This document shows, piece by piece, positions 34,236 to 43,534 of a stretch of DNA of 60,286 nt. Made by a program: the position numbers and the translations under genes. This DNA is from Sphingomonas sp. SCN 67-18 (GTDB lineage Bacteria > Pseudomonadota > Alphaproteobacteria > Sphingomonadales > Sphingomonadaceae): assembly GCF_001724715.1 (NCBI RefSeq), contig NZ_MEFG01000021.1, forward strand, positions 1-60,286, given 5' to 3'. The notes beneath the pieces were generated by a model that saw only the letters and a list, made by a program, of their open reading frames with translations, was not told where the DNA came from and searched no databases. How positions within the stretch are numbered: the first letter of the stretch is position 1; every line of letters starts with the position of its first letter.

Positions 34236-35639
34236 ATGGGAATGGGGGGCCTTTCATCGATGCGGGCGCGCATGGCGACGGCAATCGCCGCCTCGCTCTG
34301 CCTTGCCATGGCCGGGCTGGCCCTCGCCTTCGCGCTGTTGCAGGGCGGGGCACCGGCGGTTGCCGCGCAATCGACCGAGGCCATCCATATGGGCGTGGCG
34401 AGCTGTTCCGGCTCCACCTGCCATGGCCGGCAGGAAGCGGACGGCCGCGTGGTGCGCCAGGACGAATTGATGCGCTGGCAGGAGGAATCCACCCCCGGCG
34501 GCGCGCACAGCCGGGCCTTCCGCACCCTCACCGAGCCGCGCAGCCGCGCCATCGCCGCGCGGCTGGGCATAGGCGATCCGGCCAGCGCCGCGATGTGCCT
34601 TGGCTGCCATAGCGATCCGGCCGCGAAACGCGGCGCGCGCTTCCAGACCAGCGACGGCGTGGGCTGCGAGGCCTGCCATGGCGGCGCGGAAAACTGGCTG
34701 CAGTCCCATTATGCCGTCGGCGCCAGCCCGGCGCGCAACATCGCCGCCGGGATGACCGCGCTCACCGATCCGCGCGCCCGCGCCGCTACGTGCCTCGATT
34801 GCCATTTCGGCAGCGCCGAGCCCGGCCAGTTCGTCAACCACCGGATCATGGCCGCCGGCCACCCGCGCATCTCGTTCGAGCTGGACCTGTTCTCCACCCT
34901 GCAGCAGCATCATGACGAGGATGCCGATTATGCCCGGCGCAAGGGGCGGACCAATTCCGTCCGCATGTGGGCGGTGGGCCAGGCGATGGCGCTGGAGCGC
35001 GCGCTGACCCTCTACGGCAATCCGCGCATCGGGCAGGAAGGCGCCTTTCCCGAATTTTATTTCTTCGATTGCCACACCTGCCACCGCCGCATTTCCGACG
35101 AGCCGGAAGCGCGGCCGGCGGGCGTCGCCAACCCGGCGCGGCCGATACCGGTTGGTATGCCTGCCTTCAACGACGAGAATATGATCATGCTGGCCGCCGC
35201 CGTGCGCGTCGCGGCGCCAGCACAGGCCGCCGCCTTCGATGCGGACAGCCGCGCCTTCCATGCCGGATTGGCCGCCGACCGGGCGAGCGCGGTCCGCGCC
35301 GCGGCGAAACTGCGGCAGACGGCGGCGGCGCTGGCGAGCAGCTTCACCAAGGCTCAGTTCACCCGCGCCCAGACCTTCCAGATCATCGACACCATTGCGG
35401 GCGAGGCCATCGCACCGCGCTACACCGATTATGAAGGCAGCGTGCAGGCGGTGATGGCGGTCGACACGCTGCTGAACGCGCTGGTCAATTCCGGCCAGCT
35501 TCCCGCCGCCTCCGTCAGCGGCATCCGGGCGGACATCAACACCGCCTACGCCGCCGTGCGCGACCCCAACGCCTATCGCCCGCTGGAATTCCGCCGGGCG
35601 CTGGGCAGCGCGACCCGCACGATCAGGACGCTGCGCTGA
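34236..35639 (+). CDS. Multihaem cytochrome c (five haem motifs), cytochrome c554-like
   Basis: This periplasmic protein (~467 residues; starts at 34200, 34242 or 34260 are also possible) has a signal peptide ending at AVAAQ. Five c-haem motifs are visible: CSGSTCH, an unusual C-x4-CH site, then CLGCH, CEACH, CLDCH and CHTCH. All lie in the first ~300 residues, with several extra His residues available as distal ligands. The C-terminal ~170 residues are helical and lack haem motifs. The layout resembles cytochrome c554-type proteins. It heads a tightly packed operon (stop overlaps the next ATG by one base) with a lipoprotein, a beta-barrel and a decahaem cytochrome. It is probably a periplasmic electron carrier of that system. 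Confidence 0.87.
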   Translation: MGMGGLSSMRARMATAIAASLCLAMAGLALAFALLQGGAPAVAAQSTEAIHMGVASCSGSTCHGRQEADGRVVRQDELMRWQEESTPGGAHSRAFRTLTEPRSRAIAARLGIGDPASAAMCLGCHSDPAAKRGARFQTSDGVGCEACHGGAENWLQSHYAVGASPARNIAAGMTALTDPRARAATCLDCHFGSAEPGQFVNHRIMAAGHPRISFELDLFSTLQQHHDEDADYARRKGRTNSVRMWAVGQAMALERALTLYGNPRIGQEGAFPEFYFFDCHTCHRRISDEPEARPAGVANPARPIPVGMPAFNDENMIMLAAAVRVAAPAQAAAFDADSRAFHAGLAADRASAVRAAAKLRQTAAALASSFTKAQFTRAQTFQIIDTIAGEAIAPRYTDYEGSVQAVMAVDTLLNALVNSGQLPAASVSGIRADINTAYAAVRDPNAYRPLEFRRALGSATRTIRTLR

Positions 35640-37591
35640 TGCGGCGCACCGCCCTGCTCTGCGCGACCGCGCTGCTGCTTTCCTCGTGCGGGGGCGGCGA
35701 TGGCGGGCCAAGCCCCGCCGTTACGCCTACCCCATCGCCCAGCCCGACCCCGTCCTTTGTCCCGCCCGCGGCGGAATCGCTGAGCGTGGCGGACGTGCAG
35801 CGCGTCATCGCACAGGCGGCGGCGGAAGCGCAGGCGCGCGGCAAGCCCTCCGTCATCGCGGTCACGGACCGGGTCGGCAATGTGCTGGCCGTGTTCCGCA
35901 TGAACGGCGCGCCCACCAGCGCCACCGCCAGCGCCGCGCCCAACGGCGACAATATCGACGTTCAGGGCCTGAGCTTCCCGGCGGAAGGCGCGGCCATCGC
36001 CAAGGCGATCACCGGCGCTTACCTGTCCAGCGGCGGCAACGCCTTTTCCACCCGCACCGCCGGCCAGATCGTCCAGCAGCATTTCCCGCCCGCACCGTCC
36101 ACCGCCGGGCTGGAGAGCGGCCCGCTGTTCGGCGTGCAGTTCAGCCAGCTGCCCTGTTCCGACCTTGCCGCCCGCTTCAGCGCCGCGGCGGGCGCGGACG
36201 GGCTGATCGGCCCGAAACGCTCGCCGCTGGGCCTTGCCGCCGATCCGGGCGGCTTCCCGCTCTACAAGAACGGCGTGGTGGTGGGCGGCATCGGCGTGAT
36301 GGGCGACGGCGTGTACGGATTCGACGCCGATACGCTGGATGTCGACGCGGACGATGAGGAATTTATCGCGCTTGCCGGCACCATCGGCTTCGACGCGCCG
36401 GAAGCGATCCGCGCCAACCGCATCACGGTGGACGGCACCTCGCTGCGCTACAGCGACGCCACCGCCGCCAGCCTGCGCAGCACGCCCGCCAGCGCTCCGG
36501 CCTTCGCCGCCATCAACGGCGTCGTCGGCCAGCTGGGACCAGTGCGCGACTATGCCGCCGCCGCCATCGTCGCCGGCGCGACCTATGGCAGCGAGGCATC
36601 CGGCATCCGCGCCGCGACCGCCGCTGAATTCGCCAACCGCGACGCCTATGTGCTCACCGACGGCTTCGGCGCCAATCGCTACCCGATCCGTGGCGGCACC
36701 GATGGCGGATCGATTGCCCAGCCGCTGAGCGCCGCGGAGGTGCGCGCCGTGCTGGAGGACGCCTTCACCGTGATGACGCGCGCGCGCGGCCAGATCCGCC
36801 GCCCGCTGGACAGCCGGGCGCAGGTCTCCATCTCCATCGTCGACACGCATGGCGCGGTGTTGGGCATCGTGCGCGGGCCGGATGCGCCGATTTTCGGCAT
36901 AGACGTGTCGCTGCAAAAGGCGCGCACCGCCGCCTTCTTCTCCAACGCCGCCGCCGCCGCGCAATTGCAGGGCGACGCCAGCCCGGACGTGCGCGCCTTT
37001 ATCCAGCGGCTGCGCGACTTTCTGGGCGATCCGAACGCACTGACCGGCAGTTTCGCCTATTCCGACCGGGCGGGGGGCAACCTGTCCCGCCCCTATTTCC
37101 CGGACGGCGAGCTAGGCCGGCCGGCGGGGCCGTTGTCTCGCCCGATCGCGCAGTTCAATCCCTTTTCCACCGGGCTGCAAAGCGCGCTGATCCTCGGCAA
37201 TCTGGGGCAGCACCTTGCCTATCTGACCGGGGCCAGCGCGGTGGACACGCCCCGGCGCTGCACCACGGTGCCGGATGTCGCGGCGGGCCAGAACCGGCTG
37301 CAGAACGGCATCCAGATCTTCCCCGGTTCGGTGCCCATCTATCGCGGCAGCCAGCTGGTCGGCGCGATCGGCGTGTCGGGCGACGGCATCGACCAGGACG
37401 ACATGATCAGCTTTCTGGGCGTGCATAATGGCGGCGGCCGCGCCGGCGGCATCGGCAACGCCCCGGCGGCGGTGCGCGCGGACCGCATCGAGGTGCCGGT
37501 GGGCGACCGCAGGGTGCGGCTGCGCTATGTTAGCTGCCCGTTCGCGCCCTTCCTCGACACCGCCGCGCAGAATGTGTGCGAAGGGCTTTGA
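35639..37591 (+). CDS. Lipoprotein with two GlcG/HbpS-type haem-binding domains
   Basis: This 650-residue lipoprotein (lipobox LSSC, Cys17) has a Pro/Ser/Thr linker (~22-45) and then two GlcG/HbpS-like domains. The first, at ~50-290, contains VIAVTDRVGNVLAVFRM and GGIGVMGDGVYGFD. The second, at ~375-640, contains SISIVDTHGAVLGIVRG and GAIGVSGDGIDQDD. Single-domain relatives such as HbpS bind haem or act as redox sensors. A tandem, membrane-anchored form in a multihaem operon suggests haem handling, assembly of the cytochromes, or redox sensing. Four Cys outside the lipobox are visible. It is coupled by one-base overlap to the cytochrome before it and followed with no gap by the beta-barrel gene. 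Confidence 0.83.
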   Translation: MRRTALLCATALLLSSCGGGDGGPSPAVTPTPSPSPTPSFVPPAAESLSVADVQRVIAQAAAEAQARGKPSVIAVTDRVGNVLAVFRMNGAPTSATASAAPNGDNIDVQGLSFPAEGAAIAKAITGAYLSSGGNAFSTRTAGQIVQQHFPPAPSTAGLESGPLFGVQFSQLPCSDLAARFSAAAGADGLIGPKRSPLGLAADPGGFPLYKNGVVVGGIGVMGDGVYGFDADTLDVDADDEEFIALAGTIGFDAPEAIRANRITVDGTSLRYSDATAASLRSTPASAPAFAAINGVVGQLGPVRDYAAAAIVAGATYGSEASGIRAATAAEFANRDAYVLTDGFGANRYPIRGGTDGGSIAQPLSAAEVRAVLEDAFTVMTRARGQIRRPLDSRAQVSISIVDTHGAVLGIVRGPDAPIFGIDVSLQKARTAAFFSNAAAAAQLQGDASPDVRAFIQRLRDFLGDPNALTGSFAYSDRAGGNLSRPYFPDGELGRPAGPLSRPIAQFNPFSTGLQSALILGNLGQHLAYLTGASAVDTPRRCTTVPDVAAGQNRLQNGIQIFPGSVPIYRGSQLVGAIGVSGDGIDQDDMISFLGVHNGGGRAGGIGNAPAAVRADRIEVPVGDRRVRLRYVSCPFAPFLDTAAQNVCEGL

Positions 37592-39538
37592 ATGAGCATC
37601 GCCGCTCCATTCCTGCCGCTGCTCGCCATGCTGTCCGGCCAGGCGCACGCCATGGACGCGCACGACATCAGCGATGCGGAAAAGGAGCGCAACCTGGCCC
37701 GGCTGGCCGCGCTTGAGGATACCGATCCGCCGCAGCAGGCGGAGGCCGCCCCGCCCGGGCCGGAGATCGACGCCGACGACAGCCTGATCGACGGCCGCCG
37801 CCGCCCCGGCGTGCCGCAAAGCCGGCTGCCGGACCGGGTGACGCAGGACAATCCCGGCGCGGTCCGGCCGCCGCCGCCCGAAGCCTTTCCCACCGGCGAA
37901 TTCCCCCTGCCGGACCGCTGGCGGCTGCTGGAATCGCTGGGTGTGGTGAAGGAGAAGTGGTTCGACCCCTATCACCAGAACACATATAAGGGGGACCGCC
38001 CGCTCTGCCTGCCGGGCGATCCGCGCACGCCGGAGCAGCCGCGCTGCCGCACCCCGAAATTCCTCGGCCTGAAGGGGCATGACTGGTTTCTGGTGGTGAA
38101 CGGCGTGTCGGACACGGTGGTGGAGCCGCGCAGCTTCCCCATTCCCGTCGGCGTGCAGACCACCGACCGGCCGGGCAGCCTGGACGTGTTCGGCCGGTCG
38201 CACAGTCTTGTCCTGTCGCAGACCTTCATCGGCGGCGTCGCGCTCATCAAGGGGGCGACCGCGTTCAAGCCGCCCGATGTCGAATACCGGCTGACGCTGG
38301 CATATAATATCAACCATGTCGCGGTGCCGGAACGGCGCGTCCTCTACGTCCAGCCGTCGCGCGGGACGACGCGGACCGACCAGTTTCTGGGCGTGCAGGA
38401 AGCCTTTTTCGATTACCATATCCGCAACGTATCCGACCGTTATGATTTCGATTCGATGCGGATCGGCATCCAGCCCTTTCAGGCGGATTTCCGGGGTTTC
38501 CTGTTTCAGGACAGCCAGTTGGGGCTGCGTTTCTTCGGCACCCGGGACAATAACCGCTTCCAGTATAATCTGGCGCTGTTCTGGCGGCTGGAGAAGGACA
38601 CCAACAGCGGCCTCAATTCCGTGGTGCAGCGCCCGCGCGACGATTTCATCGCCGCCGCCAACCTTTACCGGCAGGACCTGCCCTTTCCCGGCATCACCAG
38701 CCAGTTGAGCGTGACGCACAACCGCAACCGCGAGGCGGGGCGGATCGAGATTGACGATAACGGCTTTCCCGTCCGCCCCGCATTGCTGGGCGACCTGCGC
38801 GGGCGCGATTATGACGTGACCTATCTGGGCTATGGCGCGGACGGGCGGATCGGCCGGATGAACCTGACCCTGGTCAGCTATCTGGCGCTAGGCGAGGACC
38901 GCAACAGCATCTTCACCGCGCGCCCGGCCAGGATCCGCTCCTATTTCATCGCCGCCGAGCCGAGCTACGATATCGACTGGGTGCGCGTCCGCCTGTCCGG
39001 CCTGCTCGCCAGCGGCGACGGCGACCCTTATGACGACAAGGAAGGCGGCTTCGACGCGATCTTCGAAAACCCGGTCTTCGCGGGCGCGGACACCAGCTAC
39101 TGGATCCGCCAGACCATTCCCTTTGCCGGCGGCGGCCGCGCGATCGGCGTCAACGGGCGCAACGGCATATTGAACAGCCTGCGTTCGTCCAAGGAGCAGG
39201 GCCAGTCCAATTTCAACAATCCGGGCACCATGTTGCTGGGCGCGGGCGCGGATTTCGACGTTGCGCCGACGCTGCGGCTGTCCGGCAACGCCAACCATCT
39301 CTGGTTCCACAAGACAGCGACATTGCAGGCGCTGCGCAGCGAAGGCAGCATTCCCCGCGCCATCGGCTGGGACCTGTCGGCCGCCGCGATCTGGCGGCCC
39401 AAGGCGACGCAGAACCTGGTGTTCCGCCTGTCCGGCGCGGTGCTCGACCCCGGCAAGGGCTTTCGCGACCTGTTCACCAACGCACGGCGCGACGACCGCT
39501 ATTATTCCGTGCTGTTCAACGCAATCCTGGCCTATTGA
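37592..39538 (+). CDS. Outer-membrane beta-barrel protein of a cytochrome operon (putative porin component)
   Basis: This 648-residue protein has a signal peptide (ending near GQAHA). A Pro-rich N-terminal segment (~25-110) follows, with a Cys pair (~residues 140-155). Residues ~180-648 consist of amphipathic beta-strands with alternating hydrophobic residues and acidic or polar turns, ending in an aromatic residue (Tyr), as in outer-membrane barrels. There is no haem motif. Because it lies between multihaem cytochrome genes in one operon, I infer a porin-cytochrome arrangement in which the barrel sheathes a cytochrome. It does not obviously carry the MtrB-type N-terminal CxxC signature, so it would be a different family. 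A general porin or transporter is the alternative. Confidence 0.78.
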   Translation: MSIAAPFLPLLAMLSGQAHAMDAHDISDAEKERNLARLAALEDTDPPQQAEAAPPGPEIDADDSLIDGRRRPGVPQSRLPDRVTQDNPGAVRPPPPEAFPTGEFPLPDRWRLLESLGVVKEKWFDPYHQNTYKGDRPLCLPGDPRTPEQPRCRTPKFLGLKGHDWFLVVNGVSDTVVEPRSFPIPVGVQTTDRPGSLDVFGRSHSLVLSQTFIGGVALIKGATAFKPPDVEYRLTLAYNINHVAVPERRVLYVQPSRGTTRTDQFLGVQEAFFDYHIRNVSDRYDFDSMRIGIQPFQADFRGFLFQDSQLGLRFFGTRDNNRFQYNLALFWRLEKDTNSGLNSVVQRPRDDFIAAANLYRQDLPFPGITSQLSVTHNRNREAGRIEIDDNGFPVRPALLGDLRGRDYDVTYLGYGADGRIGRMNLTLVSYLALGEDRNSIFTARPARIRSYFIAAEPSYDIDWVRVRLSGLLASGDGDPYDDKEGGFDAIFENPVFAGADTSYWIRQTIPFAGGGRAIGVNGRNGILNSLRSSKEQGQSNFNNPGTMLLGAGADFDVAPTLRLSGNANHLWFHKTATLQALRSEGSIPRAIGWDLSAAAIWRPKATQNLVFRLSGAVLDPGKGFRDLFTNARRDDRYYSVLFNAILAY

Positions 39539-39540
39539 CG

Positions 39541-42500
39541 ATGCGGCGGCTCTCCCCCCTCTCCCTGCTGGCCGGCGCGGTGCTGCTGATCGCCGCACTC
39601 GTCACCGCGCCGCAATTGATGGCGGCGGGCGGCGAGAAGCCGGTGGCGCGCAGCTATGCCTTTTATCCGCCCGCCCCGCGCGACCGGACGAGGGAGGACA
39701 TGCTGGCCGCCAATGCGGGCTGCGTGGCCTGCCATACCGCCAGCGACGCGCCGACCATGCATGTCAGCCCGGCGGTCAACCTGTCCTGCGTGGATTGCCA
39801 TGGCGGCAATGCGGTGAGCGGCGTCGACCCGGCGTGGAAGGCGGACGACCCCCGCTATGTCGCGCTGCGCGACAGGGCGCATGTGCTGCCCCGCTACCCG
39901 GAAAGCTGGCACTGGCCCTCATCCGCCAACCCCAAGCGCAGCTTTGCGCTGCTCAACAAGGAAGCGCCGGAATATGTGCGCTTCGTCAACCCGTCCGACT
40001 ATCGGGTGGCGCGCGAGGCGTGCGGCGCCTGCCATATCGAGGTCATCGAGGCGACGGAACGCTCGCTGATGACCACCGGCGCCATGTTCTGGGGCGGCGC
40101 GGCCTATAATAACGGCATCGTCCCGTTCAAGAATTACATCTTTGGCGAATCCTACACCCGCGACGGCCAGCCCGCGAAAATCCTGTCGCCCGGCGACCCG
40201 CACGGCACCGTCACCGATGCGGAGAAGAAGCGCGGCGCCCTGCCCTTCCTCTACCCCCTGCCCAGCTGGCAGGTGACGCCGCCGGGCGACATATTCCGCG
40301 TGTTCGAGCGCGGCGGCCGCAACATCGGCACCCAGTTTCCCGAAATCGGCCTGCCCAACCCGACCGGATCGATCCAGCGGCTGGAGGAGCCGGGGCGGCC
40401 GGACCTGAAACAGTCCAGCCGCGGCCCCGGCACCGGGCTGCGCGTCGCCATTCCCATCCTCAACATCCACAAGACCCGGCTCAACGACCCGTTCATGTGG
40501 TTCATGGGCACCAACGACCAGCCGGGCGATTACCGCCAGTCCGGCTGCGCGGGCTGCCATGTCGTCTATGCCAATGACCGCGAGCCGCGGCACAGCCTGA
40601 GCTGGGCGCAATATGGCCGCGACGGACAGACCGCCACGGTGGACCCGACGATCAGCGGCAAGATGGAACCGGCCGCGCCCCCGGCGCACGGCGCGGTGAA
40701 AGCCTATGGCGACCATGGCGGCGCGGTGGCGATGGTGAAGGAAAAGGGCCACCCGATCCAGCACGCCTTCACCCGCGCCATCCCGACCGCCCAGTGCATG
40801 AACTGCCACATGCACCAGCCCAACATCTTCCTGAACAGCTATCTTGGCTACACCATGTGGGATTATGAGGCGGACGCGCCCGCCATGTGGCCGAAGCAGC
40901 AGAAATACCCGACGGCGGCCGAGGCGCATGAAGTGCTGGAGCGCAACCCGGAGGGCGCGGCGATCCGCGGCAAATGGGGCGAGCTGGAATTTCTGCGCAA
41001 CGTCTATGACCTGAACCCGGAGCTGAAGGACACCCAGTTCGCCGACTATCATGGCCATGGCTGGAACTTCCGCGCCGTGCTGAAGCGCGACCGGGAGGGC
41101 AATCTGCTCGACGCGGACGGCAACAAGGTGGCCAATGACGACCCGCAGAAATGGCGCAAGGAGGGCGAAGGCAAATTCGTCGAGCCGGGCATAAACCCCG
41201 GCAAGACCGTACACCTGATGGACATCCACGCCGAAAAGGGGATGCAGTGCGCCGATTGCCATTTCAGCCAGGACAGCCACGGCAACGGGCTGATCCAGGG
41301 CGAGGTGGCCAACGCCATCGAGATCGGCTGCAAGGATTGCCACGGCACCGCCGACGCGCTGCCGACGCTGCTCACATCCGGCCCCGCCGCGCGGCCGCAG
41401 GGCACCAACCTGTCGCTGATCCGCAATGCGGACGGCCGCCGCCGTTTTGAATGGAGCCAGTCTGATACGGGCGAGCGCGTGCTGATCCAGCGTTCCATCG
41501 TCGATCCCAAGCTGGAATGGCAGGTGTCGCTGGTGAAGAACAGCGTCGACCGCGCCAGCCCCCATTTCAACGCCAAGGCGGCGCGCGCCAAGCTGATGGC
41601 GCGCAGCGGCGCGGAGGACGGCACATTCGCCTTCGGCCCCGGCGTCGCCAAGGGCGACCGCGCCCATGGCGACGACAATATGGCCTGTTTCACCTGCCAT
41701 CTGTCGTGGACCACATCCTGCGGCGGGTGCCATTTGCCCATCGAGGCGAACTGGAAGACGCAGAGCCACCGCTATGGCGGCGAGGAGAGCCGCAATTTCG
41801 CGACCTACAACCCGCAGGTGGCGCGCGACGACATGTTCCAGCTTGGCCGCCACCAGACCAGCAAGGGCAGCATCATCGCCCCGGTGCGCTCCACATCGGC
41901 GCTGGTCTTGTCTTCCACCAACATCAACCGCGAGCGCATTTACGTGCAGCAGCCGCCCATTTCCGCCATCGGCTTTTCCTCGCAGGCTTTCGCCCCGCAT
42001 TTCCCGCACACGGTGCGCAAGACGGAAACCAAGCAGTGCAGCGACTGCCACCTGTCCGCGGACGACGACAATAACGCCATCATGGCGCAGCTCACCCTGC
42101 TGGGCACCAATTTCGTCAATTTCGTCGGCCTCAACGCCTGGACCGGGCTGGAGGGCGGCTTCGAGGCGATCCGGGTGACGGAATGGGACGAGCCGCAGGC
42201 GGTGATCGGATCCTATCTGCAGGAGATCGCTTATCCCGACTGGTGGAGGCTGCATGTCGACCAGAACAAGCGGGAGCTGAAGAACTGGACGCGCGGCAAG
42301 CGGTTCGACGGCAAGCTGAGCGGCGAGAGCCATGCGCTCGAACAGTTCGCCAATGTCGTGCAGGGCACGGGCGACGCGGTGCGCTGCCTGCAACTGCGCG
42401 GCGAATATATGTATGTGGCGGAAGGGCGCGGCGGTTTTCGCGTCTATGATGTCGCGTCGATCGGCAACAAGGGATTTTCCGAGCGCATCGTGACCGCGCC

Positions 42501-43521
42501 ATTCTCCCCCGCCGGGCAGGATATCCGCGTCAAGAGCCGCAACGCGACCTGCATGGCGCTGCCCACCAACCAGCCGATCAACCCGCTGCGCAACACGGCG
42601 GAAATGCGCGAGGCCAATCAGGAACAGCCTTTCCACCCGATCTACAATTATGCGGTGGTGACGGACAGCGAGGAAGGGCTGATCCTCGTCGACGTGACAA
42701 CCATGGCGGACGGGGAATTCCGCAACAATTTCCTGAAGCGCGCGGTGACGTGGAACGAGGGCGGCGTGCTCGACGGCGCGCGGCATGTGACGCTCGCCGG
42801 CCATTATGCCTATATCACGGCGGCCGCGGGGCTGGTGGTGATCGACCTGGACGATCCGCTGAAGCCGCGCCATGTCGCCACCCTGCCGCTGAGGGACGCG
42901 CGCGCATCCGCCATCCAGTTCCGCTATCTATGGGTCACCGACGCAGACGGGGTGAAGCTGTTCGACGTGACGCGCATGGACGCGCCGGTGCCGGTGCCGT
43001 CGGGCACCATATCGCTGGCCGATGCGCGGCGGCTCTATCTGGCGCGCACCTACGCCTATGTGGCGGCGAAGCGCGACGGGCTGGTGATCGTCGACGTGAC
43101 GCGGCCCACAGCGCCGAAAATCTACCGCAAGGAGACGTTCGGCGGGCAGATGACCGATGCCGAGGACGTCATCGTCGGCAGCACCAACGCATCGCTGTTC
43201 GCCTATGTCGCGGACGGGCGGGCGGGGCTGAAGGTGGTGCAGCTCACCAGCCCGCGCAGCCAGCCGAATTTCTACGGCTTCTCCCCCGCGCCGGTGCCGG
43301 AGCTGATCGCCTGGGCCAGGACGCCCTCGCCCGCGCTGGCCCTGTCCAAGGGCCTGGACCGCGACCGCGCCGTCGACGAGACGGGCGGGCAGATCGCCGT
43401 GTTCGGCAGGCTCGGCTCACGCCCCTTCACCCGCGCGGAGATGGAGAAGCTGTTCCTGAACAAGCGGCGCGTGCCGTACAAGGTGGTCGACCGGGTCGAT
43501 CTGGCCGACTGGGTGAAGTAA
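39541..43521 (+). CDS. Decahaem cytochrome c with C-terminal LVIVD beta-propeller
   Basis: This 1,326-residue exported protein has a signal peptide ending at LMAAG and ten CXXCH motifs: CVACH, CVDCH, CGACH, CAGCH, CMNCH, CADCH, CKDCH, CFTCH, CGGCH and CSDCH. They spread over residues ~55-840. The C-terminal ~400 residues hold about six LVIVD-type blades (LILVDVTT, LVVIDLDD, VKLFDVTR, LVIVDVTR and others), forming a beta-propeller typical of surface proteins. The start is ATG at 39541, 2 bp after the barrel gene's stop; an in-frame TTG lies at 39535. Size and haem count fit an extracellular or outer-membrane terminal reductase/oxidase, with the propeller for binding. No metal-reductase identity can be assigned. 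Confidence 0.9.
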   Translation: MRRLSPLSLLAGAVLLIAALVTAPQLMAAGGEKPVARSYAFYPPAPRDRTREDMLAANAGCVACHTASDAPTMHVSPAVNLSCVDCHGGNAVSGVDPAWKADDPRYVALRDRAHVLPRYPESWHWPSSANPKRSFALLNKEAPEYVRFVNPSDYRVAREACGACHIEVIEATERSLMTTGAMFWGGAAYNNGIVPFKNYIFGESYTRDGQPAKILSPGDPHGTVTDAEKKRGALPFLYPLPSWQVTPPGDIFRVFERGGRNIGTQFPEIGLPNPTGSIQRLEEPGRPDLKQSSRGPGTGLRVAIPILNIHKTRLNDPFMWFMGTNDQPGDYRQSGCAGCHVVYANDREPRHSLSWAQYGRDGQTATVDPTISGKMEPAAPPAHGAVKAYGDHGGAVAMVKEKGHPIQHAFTRAIPTAQCMNCHMHQPNIFLNSYLGYTMWDYEADAPAMWPKQQKYPTAAEAHEVLERNPEGAAIRGKWGELEFLRNVYDLNPELKDTQFADYHGHGWNFRAVLKRDREGNLLDADGNKVANDDPQKWRKEGEGKFVEPGINPGKTVHLMDIHAEKGMQCADCHFSQDSHGNGLIQGEVANAIEIGCKDCHGTADALPTLLTSGPAARPQGTNLSLIRNADGRRRFEWSQSDTGERVLIQRSIVDPKLEWQVSLVKNSVDRASPHFNAKAARAKLMARSGAEDGTFAFGPGVAKGDRAHGDDNMACFTCHLSWTTSCGGCHLPIEANWKTQSHRYGGEESRNFATYNPQVARDDMFQLGRHQTSKGSIIAPVRSTSALVLSSTNINRERIYVQQPPISAIGFSSQAFAPHFPHTVRKTETKQCSDCHLSADDDNNAIMAQLTLLGTNFVNFVGLNAWTGLEGGFEAIRVTEWDEPQAVIGSYLQEIAYPDWWRLHVDQNKRELKNWTRGKRFDGKLSGESHALEQFANVVQGTGDAVRCLQLRGEYMYVAEGRGGFRVYDVASIGNKGFSERIVTAPFSPAGQDIRVKSRNATCMALPTNQPINPLRNTAEMREANQEQPFHPIYNYAVVTDSEEGLILVDVTTMADGEFRNNFLKRAVTWNEGGVLDGARHVTLAGHYAYITAAAGLVVIDLDDPLKPRHVATLPLRDARASAIQFRYLWVTDADGVKLFDVTRMDAPVPVPSGTISLADARRLYLARTYAYVAAKRDGLVIVDVTRPTAPKIYRKETFGGQMTDAEDVIVGSTNASLFAYVADGRAGLKVVQLTSPRSQPNFYGFSPAPVPELIAWARTPSPALALSKGLDRDRAVDETGGQIAVFGRLGSRPFTRAEMEKLFLNKRRVPYKVVDRVDLADWVK

Positions 43522-43534
43522 CAGGCGGCCCCGC

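Noticed and set aside
39919-42873. 984-codon open frame opposite the decahaem cytochrome gene
   Set aside because: Antisense shadow; composition is not protein-like and the plus-strand gene has ten CXXCH motifs.
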